6,653 bases of DNA from Myxococcales bacterium UBA5297 (lineage in GTDB: Bacteria; Myxococcota; Myxococcia; Myxococcales; UBA5297): assembly GCA_002408385.1 (NCBI GenBank), contig DHSB01000078.1, forward strand, positions 1 to 6,653. The letters are read 5' to 3'. The notes beneath the pieces were generated by a model. The model did no database searches, was not told the DNA's origin, and saw only the letters and a program-made list of their open reading frames with translations. This document shows, piece after piece, positions 1 through 4,304 of the stretch (within the stretch, counting starts at the first letter, position 1; each line of letters starts with the position of its first letter). Both the position numbers and the translations under genes were made by a program.

Positions 1-20
1 GGCGGAGCTCCAGCTCCGCC
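1..20. terminator. GC-rich perfect hairpin at left edge, possible terminator of an upstream gene
   Basis: Bases 1-8 (GGCGGAGC) pair perfectly with 13-20 (GCTCCGCC) around a 4-base loop (TCCA). The dyad reads the same if the stem is drawn as 9 bp with a 2-base centre. No T tract follows on the plus strand (the next bases are ACCGATCG), so it is not a classical intrinsic terminator. A hairpin-only terminator or a dispersed palindromic element are both possible, and the upstream gene is outside the window. Confidence 0.4.
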
Positions 21-74
21 ACCGATCGATTCGAGGGCACGGACCAAGGCGAACCTTACGTGCCGCGGCCGGGC

Positions 75-102
75 GACTCTCGACTCTCGACTCTCGACTA
101 TC
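75..102. repeat. Short tandem repeat, 7-bp unit GACTCTC
   Basis: Three perfect copies of GACTCTC (75-81, 82-88, 89-95) are followed by a fourth with one change, GACTATC (96-102), and a loose partial echo at 109-116. It sits in the 301-bp intergenic stretch before the first gene. Seven-base units are prone to slippage, and copy number could change the spacing to an upstream promoter. No promoter with good -35 and -10 boxes was found between 103 and 286, and nothing else was recognised in this stretch. Confidence 0.7.
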
Positions 103-286
103 GCTTCGGCTCTCGACCGTCGCGGCCACTTGGACCGCGCCTCGCACCGCACCCGCCGCGACAAGAATGTCGGTCTCCCCCTGATAGCTCGCCAACCCCA
201 TCCTCAATCTTTTCAGCCACTTGTCCGCCGGCACGCAGGCTGCAATCGTCCGCCACCTCCGCGAGCCATCGAGCCGCGCAGACACC

Positions 287-293
287 AGGGAGA
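287..293 (+). promoter_or_regulatory. Ribosome binding site that fixes the start of the lipoprotein gene
   Basis: AGGGAGA lies 8 bases before the ATG at 302. It is the only good Shine-Dalgarno match near the open frame's 5' end. It supports ATG 302 over the upstream in-frame TTG at 221, which would add 27 residues ahead of an otherwise typical signal peptide. Confidence 0.7.
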
Positions 294-301
294 AACGAGC
301 C

Positions 302-1027
302 ATGAGGAAGACGACCGCCACCGGACTGGCCATGCTGCTTGCCGGCGCCACCACTGCCTGCGCGACCAAGAGCGCGAGCGAATTCGACACCTCGGAGATA
401 AACGCGCGAATGGGCGCCGTCGCCACCGGCGACGGCAAGACCCGGGTCGAGGTCTCGCTGCACGACCCCTCGGCGCTCCTCACGTTCCTCCAGTTGACTG
501 CCGACGACGAGCTCGAGGCGAGCGTCAACGGCAAGACCAAGCAGCTTGCCGAGCACAGCCTGCTCGGCACGGTCACCTACTCGGCGAGCTTCGACACCGA
601 CGCGGCCGAGACCGAAGTGCGCGTGCGCCTGTCGCGCAGCAACGGGACCAACGCCCCGGACTCTTCGGTCCGGATGCCGGCGCCCTTTGCGTTGCAGGCG
701 CTCGCCAGTGAGAGCTTCTCGCGCGCCGCGCCGCTCACGTTGAGCTGGAGCTCGGCGCCCAGCCCCGACCCGATGAAGCTGGCGATAAGCGGCGAATGCA
801 TCGAGAGCTACAGCGCCGATATGGGAACCGGCAGCAACTCGTTCACCGTGCCGGCTGGAGCGCTCGTCAAGAAGGTCGCTCAAGAGGGCGGCCAGGCCAT
901 CGCCGACCAGTGCGCGATCATCTTGACGGTCACCCGCGCTCGCGAGGGCAGCGTCGATCGCACCTTCCACGGCGGCAGCTTCACCGCCCAGCAGGTTCGC
1001 ACCGCAGGCGCGCAGAGCGTGCCGTAA
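302..1027 (+). CDS. Putative exported lipoprotein of unknown function (241 aa)
   Basis: The family is not recognised. The N-terminus (MRKTTATGLAMLLAGATTAC) is a compact bacterial signal sequence: basic residues R2 and K3, a hydrophobic stretch from 8 to 16, then T-T-A-C with Cys20 as the probable lipidation site. The lipobox is imperfect, with Thr rather than Leu at -3. The residue after the Cys is Ala, then Thr, so no Asp signal for inner-membrane retention is seen and an outer-membrane anchor is plausible. The mature part is rich in Ser, Thr and Ala, with alternating hydrophobic stretches (for example TRVEVSL and AIILTVTR) suggesting beta strands. Cys166 and Cys204 are the only other cysteines and could form a disulfide. 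There are no enzyme motifs. The gene appears monocistronic: nothing intact follows on the same strand for 2 kb. The start is set by AGGGAGA at 287-293. Coding status is well supported; function is unknown. Confidence 0.8.
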   Translation: MRKTTATGLAMLLAGATTACATKSASEFDTSEINARMGAVATGDGKTRVEVSLHDPSALLTFLQLTADDELEASVNGKTKQLAEHSLLGTVTYSASFDTDAAETEVRVRLSRSNGTNAPDSSVRMPAPFALQALASESFSRAAPLTLSWSSAPSPDPMKLAISGECIESYSADMGTGSNSFTVPAGALVKKVAQEGGQAIADQCAIILTVTRAREGSVDRTFHGGSFTAQQVRTAGAQSVP

Positions 1028-1257
1028 TCCGATAGGCGCGACATCGAAGGTGAGACAGAACGTGGGCCGGGTCGCGTCGTTGGCGATCCGGCCTTCGATT
1101 TGTCGGCCCTGCAAGTTCGAGCTCGGGGTGACCATTCGCAAGCACAGCGCCCGCGACACGAGCCCCACAGTTCGTCTCGCATTGTCCAAGCGACCTGGGC
1201 GCACAGGTCATCGCGAGCGTAAAGGCGACCACCGGAAGCCTCGAAATCGAGGGACAT
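1028..1257. other. Intergenic stretch without a recognisable gene
   Basis: There are open frames on both strands, as expected for GC-rich DNA, but none has a good start with a ribosome binding site and none resembles a known family. No stem-loop with a T run was found directly after the lipoprotein stop at 1025-1027. The stretch separates the lipoprotein gene from the ATPase remnant and may be further gene debris. Confidence 0.5.
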
Positions 1258-1696
1258 TCACGGCCGCTCCCGATCCGTGCGACAACTACCCTGACACGGC
1301 GGGATCTCCCGCCTGCGCATCAACACGTCCGCTCGAACCAGCTCCGGATCATCGGCGCCAATCTGCCGCTCATTCTCCCGCCGCGTCTCACGAGCGGCCT
1401 CGAGCTCGCCTTTGTCGATAAGCCGGAAAAGCTCGCCGGGTCGCCGCTTGATCTCGATGGGCCGCTCAGCAACGCCCATCAAGTCCTCGAGAATGCGGTT
1501 GGTGTCTCGGCCGAGCAATGCGGACGGTTGGACGATTTGCAGCAAGTCGTCGCGCTTTTCGAGGAGGAAGACCTCCTCGGGGCGTACAGCGCTAAGCACC
1601 TGCGGTGAATGGATCGAGACGAATGAATTGGCACCCTGGGAAGGTCCGCAACAGCCCGGTCGTTACCATGCGCTGCCAAGCGGAATGCAGATGAAG
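1258..1696 (-). pseudogene. C-terminal remnant of an AAA-type ATPase (COG3950/AAA_21-like), frameshifted
   Basis: Read on the minus strand from 1696, the translation begins LHLHSAWQRMV and runs to TFPGCQFI (codon ending at 1622). One extra base at about 1621 moves the match to another frame, which continues VSIHSPQVLSAVRPEEVFLLE and runs to a TGA at 1258-1260. Together these match the distal part of ABC/SMC-like AAA ATPases: the LHLHP-x-WQ segment that follows Walker B, the switch-histidine motif THSPQ (here IHSPQ), and a conserved tail seen here as GRDTNRILEDLMGV, ERP, and DDPELVRADVLMRR. Such ATPases occur as stand-alone proteins and in defence-like cassettes. Walker A and all of the N-terminal half are missing. 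The DE of Walker B is not intact: only a plausible Glu-Leu survives, separated from LHLH by out-of-frame bases near 1697-1710. The remnant is therefore non-functional. It has no ribosome binding site and no intact partner gene beside it. Confidence 0.75.
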
Positions 1697-1727
1697 GTCA
1701 AACGTTCAGCTCGGAGCCGCTCTCAAT

Positions 1728-1752
1728 TACTGCCACAGGCTGTGGGGCAGTA
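1728..1752. repeat. Inverted repeat at the break between two minus-strand gene fragments
   Basis: TACTGCC (1728-1734) pairs with GGCAGTA (1746-1752), and ACA (1735-1737) with TGT (1741-1743) around a GGC loop. Two unpaired Gs remain at 1744-1745. The dyad lies between the point where ATPase similarity ends (1696) and the stop of the next fragment (1792). It could be a recombination scar, an old terminator for the 1792-2130 fragment, or chance. Confidence 0.55.
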
Positions 1753-1791
1753 TCTCCGGCGCCCACGACTATGCCTGCCGACCTGCGGCAC

Positions 1792-2130
1792 TCACACAGC
1801 AGGTCGCCTTACCCAATCAAGCCGGATTGGCGAGCAAAAGTTCGCCTTCAGCTCCTTGTGCGAGCCCAGCAGCTCCTTTTCGCGCCCGCTGCGGTCGAGG
1901 CCGAGGGCCTCGCAAGCTCACCGCAACTCGTCGCAATCGAAGAGGTTGTGGACGTCGCGGAAGTCCGGCTCCCGCGCGGCCAGGCTGGCCTCGACGACCG
2001 CGTCGACGGCTCTGCCAGCCACGCGCTTGGAACCGAAGTGGGCGTTGTGTTGTCCACGCGGCTGACGCGAAACCTCAGCACCTGCAGAACCAGACGGCGC
2101 TTCTGTGCCGGGAGCTTGTTGGTGCGGGCA
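1792..2130 (-). pseudogene. Unrecognised gene fragment interrupted by an in-frame TGA
   Basis: One minus-strand frame is open from ATG 2337 down to a TGA at 1918-1920. It then stays open in the same frame for 41 more codons to a second TGA at 1792-1794. The part from about 2130 down looks protein-like on both sides of the first stop. Before it come NAHFGSKRVAGRAVDAVVEA and REPDFRDVHNLFDCDELR; after it come ALGLDRSGREKELLGSHKEL and KANFCSPIRLDWVRR. This composition, with many charged residues, Phe and Trp, differs from the Ala/Arg/Ser-rich readings of the other frames. The most economical reading is one degraded coding sequence with a nonsense mutation. Codons upstream of about 2180 look like low-complexity translation. 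The family is not recognised. An alternative is a short intact ORF ending at 1918 with an unrelated frame beyond. Confidence 0.4.
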
Positions 2131-2353
2131 TGATGTCGGTGTCTCCTCCGACCGCTCGTCGAAAGGGAACTCGGGATTCGATAGGCGCGGTGGGCAGTCA
2201 GGGTACAGCGGCGACGGCGAATTCCCGCGGGACTGCGCGATACATCCTCTCCGCTGTCTTTCGCTCTCCCTGCTCAGTCCATCGCCAGCCTCATCCGGCC
2301 GTCCGTCCCTCGTCATCTGCCTGGCGTCCTTCTTCATTCACTTCTCCGCCGCG

Positions 2354-2482
2354 CTCATCTACTAGCCTGTCCTTTCTCATCCGCTCTTCCGCCGCGCTCA
2401 TCCATCAGCCTGTCCTTTCTCATCCGCTCTTCCGCCGCGCTCATCCATCAGCCTGTCCTTCCTCATCCGCTCTTCCGCCGGG
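2354..2482. repeat. Three tandem 43-bp copies inside the array
   Basis: Units 2354-2396, 2397-2439 and 2440-2482 are near-identical, with 3 differences between the first and second and 2 between the second and third. Each consists of a 22-bp unit containing CAGCCTGTCC or TAGCCTGTCC followed by a 21-bp unit CTCATCCGCTCTTCCGCCG plus two bases. A more diverged fourth copy follows at 2483-2525. The high identity marks a recent expansion by slippage or unequal exchange within an older array. Confidence 0.9.
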
Positions 2483-2558
2483 CTCATCGAATAGTCCGTC
2501 CGCCCTGATCTACTTCACCGCCAACCTCATCCGGCGCACCGTCCGTCCTCATCCACTG

Positions 2559-2686
2559 TGCGTCCGTCCTCACTCGCTACACCGTCATCCCCATCCAGCG
2601 CGCCGTCCGTTCTCATCGGCCATGCGTCCGTCCTCACCCACTACACCGCCATCCCCATCCAGCGCGCCGTCCGTTCTCATCGGCTA
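2559..2686. repeat. Tandem 64-bp duplication inside the array
   Basis: 2559-2622 and 2623-2686 are 64-bp direct repeats differing at about 4 positions. Each begins TGCGTCCGTC and includes CCATCCAGCGCGCCGTCCGT. The period equals three array units (21+22+21), so the duplication respects the underlying unit boundaries. Confidence 0.88.
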
Positions 2687-3012
2687 TGCGTCCGTTCTCA
2701 TACCGCTTCACCGCCACGCTCATCCGCTCCCCCGCCCGACATACCGAATTCCTGGTCAGCTCGATCCGCCCGGCCGCCGCACGCGTCTGCCTTCCCGCCA
2801 TCCTCATCCTCTCTGCCGCGGCGCTCATTCAATCGGCCGGCTCCCTTACCAGCCAAGACGCCCCGCTCACCCGCTCCCCCGCCGTTGTCGCCCACTCGCA
2901 GCCCGATTTCATCCGCTTCGCAGCCGCAATCGCCGACCTCCCCGCCCCCTTCATCCACGACTCCGTCCCGTTGTCCGCTTTGTGTCACTTTTGCCCTCTT
3001 GCAGGCTAGGGC

Positions 3013-3048
3013 TTTATTTCTTCCCCTGCCTGGGCTATTTATGCAGGC
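3013..3048 (+). promoter_or_regulatory. AT-richer leader with weak promoter boxes and an inverted repeat before the 233-aa gene
   Basis: After the array ends, base composition changes sharply: 2971-3045 is T-rich and carries the only AT-rich words nearby. TTTATT (3013-3018) and TATTTA (3036-3041) are 17 bp apart, each matching 3 of 6 sigma-70 consensus positions. This is weak but suggestive in such GC-rich DNA. GCCTG (3028-3032) and CAGGC (3044-3048) form an inverted repeat across the putative -10 box. TGCAGGCT at 3000-3007 is echoed by TGCAGGCC at 3042-3049. The region could carry a promoter with an operator, or a 5' UTR hairpin. Confidence 0.3.
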
Positions 3049-3074
3049 CTCACGCTCACGACTGGGGGCTTTCA

Positions 3075-3776
3075 ATGGCAAACTTGAAGTGGGAACTCGC
3101 TGACGTGGTTCGCTGTGGCAACGAACTGGTTCCGCTCACCGAGCTGCACCGGATGAAGCTCGAGCCGAGGTGCGAGGCGGGGCTCATCGACGGTTTCAAG
3201 GCTGACGTCGCACGGCTTGACCAGAAGGCGGTCATCATCGCGACCATCCGCGAGTCGAAGAAGGCGTCGACGCTCAACCAGAACGACGCGCTTGGCCGGA
3301 CGGCCGACATCCTCTCCTTGCTTCGAGGCTCGATCACCGATCACTTCCCCTCCGACAAGACGCTTCACACCGAATTCGGCATTGGTCTCAAGATCCGCCG
3401 CGATTCGGTTCCCTCCCTCAAGGCGGCCTCCGCGAAGTTTCTGGAAGGCGCCCAGAGGCATGCCGACAAGGCTCGCGCCGCCGGCATCCTTCCCGAGGAC
3501 ATCGAGGAGCTCGCCTCGACCAGCAGCGCGGCCGCCGGCGCCGACGTGGCTCAAGAGGCCAGCCGCGCGTCCTCGCGGGAAACGACCGCCGAACGCAACC
3601 TGATCCATCGGCGCGTCGAGGTCGCGATCACCAAGATTCGCGCCGTGGCGAAGATCGCCTTCCGCAACGAGCCGGAGATCCGCGACGCCTTCGAGAGGGC
3701 CATCCCCGCCACCCGCGCCTCGCTCCGGAGCAAGAAGAAGAAGTCGAGCGAAGGGGCGGCCGACGTGCCGGAATAG
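3075..3776 (+). CDS. Hypothetical helical protein (233 aa), function unknown
   Basis: The frame is open far upstream (to 1827), but the translation before 3075 is repeat-derived Pro/Ser/His/Arg sequence. Protein-like sequence begins at ATG 3075, preceded by GGGGG at 3064-3068 as a modest ribosome binding site. The product is soluble and has no signal peptide, membrane segment or recognised enzyme motif. Residues 1-30 (MANLKWELADVVRCGNEL) form a possible cap. Residues 34-90 and 114-210 are rich in Ala, Lys, Glu, Leu and Arg with regular hydrophobic spacing, consistent with long helices or a helical bundle. FGIGLKIRRDSVPSLKAA (101-118) and AAGILPEDIEEL (135-146) are the most distinctive motifs, and an Ala/Ser-rich stretch (147-167) may be a hinge. 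The C-terminus carries RSKKKK (218-223), a basic tail that could touch nucleic acid. It stands alone between two intergenic stretches, with the repeat array upstream. I do not recognise the family; I am fairly confident it is a real gene. Confidence 0.72.
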   Translation: MANLKWELADVVRCGNELVPLTELHRMKLEPRCEAGLIDGFKADVARLDQKAVIIATIRESKKASTLNQNDALGRTADILSLLRGSITDHFPSDKTLHTEFGIGLKIRRDSVPSLKAASAKFLEGAQRHADKARAAGILPEDIEELASTSSAAAGADVAQEASRASSRETTAERNLIHRRVEVAITKIRAVAKIAFRNEPEIRDAFERAIPATRASLRSKKKKSSEGAADVPE

Positions 3777-3872
3777 GCTCAGACATCGGCCAACCGAACA
3801 TCTTGAGCGCCGGCCTCTCCGAATCGGCCGCCGCTCCTCCCTCCCCTCCCGTCGGCCCGACATGCCAGGCGA

Positions 3873-3890
3873 GCAAGCTTTGGAGCTTGC
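3873..3890. terminator. Perfect 7-bp hairpin downstream of the helical-protein gene
   Basis: GCAAGCT (3873-3879) and AGCTTGC (3884-3890) form a perfect stem with a TTGG loop, 96 bp after the stop codon at 3774-3776. GTAGCTCCTCG follows rather than a T run, so intrinsic termination is uncertain. A processing or stability hairpin at the mRNA 3' end is an alternative. Confidence 0.4.
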
Positions 3891-3994
3891 GTAGCTCCTC
3901 GTCTCTCCGAGCCACGCGCCGATGCGGTTCGCGGCGAGCATGCCCGGCCCCATGTCGCCCGGATGCGAAGACCGAGGGCCTGCCGAGCTCCGCC

Positions 3995-4106
3995 GTCCAT
4001 CTCTCGCCACTTTGATCCATTCTTTGCCGCCCCGTCCTTTCTTCGCCGTCCCTCTCGTCCCAGCGGTCCATCTGTCTGCCGCTTCATCTCTCTTCGCCGC
4101 TCCGCC
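3995..4106. repeat. Second, weaker pyrimidine-rich block resembling the upstream array
   Basis: Successive segments GTCCATCTCTCGCCAC (3995), GATCCATTCTTTGCCGCC (4014), TCCTTTCTTCGCCGTCC (4035), GTCCATCTGTCTGCCGC (4066) and TTCATCTCTCTTCGCCGC (4083) share a CATC-to-GCCGC layout and a spacing of roughly 17-31 bp. The last closely resembles the array unit CTCATCCGCTCTTCCGCC. This looks like a shorter, more decayed patch of the same repeat, on the other side of the 233-aa gene and in the same orientation. Confidence 0.45.
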
Positions 4107-4235
4107 CGTTCTCCCACTTCAAGACCAGCGACCCGATCGCCACACGCGGGCATCGAGGAGTCGCTCGAGCCCCGGGTATTCGACCCCGCGCGCCTGGCTC
4201 TGAGCCGAAGGGCGATGGCCTTGTCCTGCCAGCTC

Positions 4236-4254
4236 GCCTAGCTTCGAACTAGGC
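4236..4254. promoter_or_regulatory. 19-bp dyad ahead of the kaiC-like operon, possible operator or terminator stem
   Basis: GCCTAG (4236-4241) and CTAGGC (4249-4254) are perfect inverted arms around CTTCGAA. The dyad ends 50 bp before the ATG at 4305. It could be a repressor site or the stem of a short upstream terminator; no T run follows. A weak -35-like TTGTCC (4221-4226) followed after 17 bp by TCGAAC (4244-4249) would place the dyad over a -10 box. That promoter match is poor, so the regulatory role is inference. Confidence 0.4.
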
Positions 4255-4293
4255 CCGCACCGAAAAGACGGTTGGCGGGCATCGTAGGGAACT

Positions 4294-4298
4294 GAGGG
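4294..4298 (+). promoter_or_regulatory. Ribosome binding site of the kaiC-like gene
   Basis: GAGGG lies 6 bases before ATG 4305. It supports that start, from which the protein begins directly with the conserved KaiC-type N-terminus (LATGIPGLDEILGGG). Confidence 0.7.
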
Positions 4299-4304
4299 CT
4301 CGGC

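Larger units (their letters stand above)
2290..2970. repeat. Array of about 32 degenerate 21/22-bp units, pyrimidine-rich on the plus strand
   Basis: Aligning by eye on the recurring CTCATCC gives 32 consecutive units from 2290 to 2970, each 21 or 22 bp except one of 19 bp (2784-2802). The approximate consensus is CTCATCC, six or seven variable bases, then a CCGYCSN-like end. Between 2354 and 2568 unit lengths alternate 22, 21, giving a 43-bp period; from 2803 to 2970 all eight units are exactly 21 bp. Plus-strand purines are scarce. On the minus strand the units end in GATGAG. The 21-bp portion reads as a heptapeptide repeat of xGGxxDE type (for example CGCEADE, NGGGAGE), but the 22-bp units break that frame, so a continuous protein is not supported across the array. 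There are no unique spacers as in CRISPR. Function is unknown. Non-coding 131-2289 positions immediately before it (2131-2289) hold no recognised feature. Confidence 0.8.
3777..4304. other. 528-bp intergenic region without a gene
   Basis: Open frames on both strands here are antisense or low-complexity readings with no ribosome binding site or family resemblance. Recognisable elements are a hairpin at 3873-3890, a pyrimidine-rich block from about 3995, a dyad at 4236-4254 and the ribosome binding site of the KaiC-like gene. Nothing was recognised in 3777-3872, 3891-3994 or 4107-4235. A minus-strand reading near 3910-3860 (EELRKLQSLLAWHV) looks faintly protein-like but is too short to assign. 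Confidence 0.6.

Noticed and set aside
221..301. TTG at 221 as the start of the lipoprotein gene
   Set aside because: It would put 27 residues before the signal peptide and lacks a ribosome binding site; ATG 302 has AGGGAGA at the right distance.
98..1204. 368-aa minus-strand open frame opposite the lipoprotein gene
   Set aside because: It is low-complexity Arg/Gly/Ala sequence without motifs. The plus-strand gene has a signal peptide and a ribosome binding site.
1185..1608. Plus-strand frame opposite the ATPase remnant that looks somewhat protein-like
   Set aside because: No convincing start or family. The minus strand carries an ordered series of conserved ATPase motifs, so the plus frame is best read as antisense.
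2290..2970. CRISPR array
   Set aside because: Units are contiguous and degenerate, with no constant-length unique spacers between identical repeats, and no cas genes are present.
1827..3074. Long plus-strand open frame running into the 233-aa gene (649 aa in total)
   Set aside because: The translation before 3075 is Pro/Ser/His/Arg-rich read-through of the pyrimidine-rich array and of the antisense of gene debris. Protein-like sequence and a ribosome binding site appear only at ATG 3075.
3072..4010. 312-aa minus-strand open frame opposite the helical-protein gene
   Set aside because: Composition is typical of antisense translation, with no motif, and it runs across an intergenic hairpin and repeat-like DNA.
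4165..4187. tRNA T-arm-like sequence around GGGTATTCGACCCC
   Set aside because: The loop does not fit the TTCRA layout, and no acceptor, D or anticodon arm can be drawn around it.
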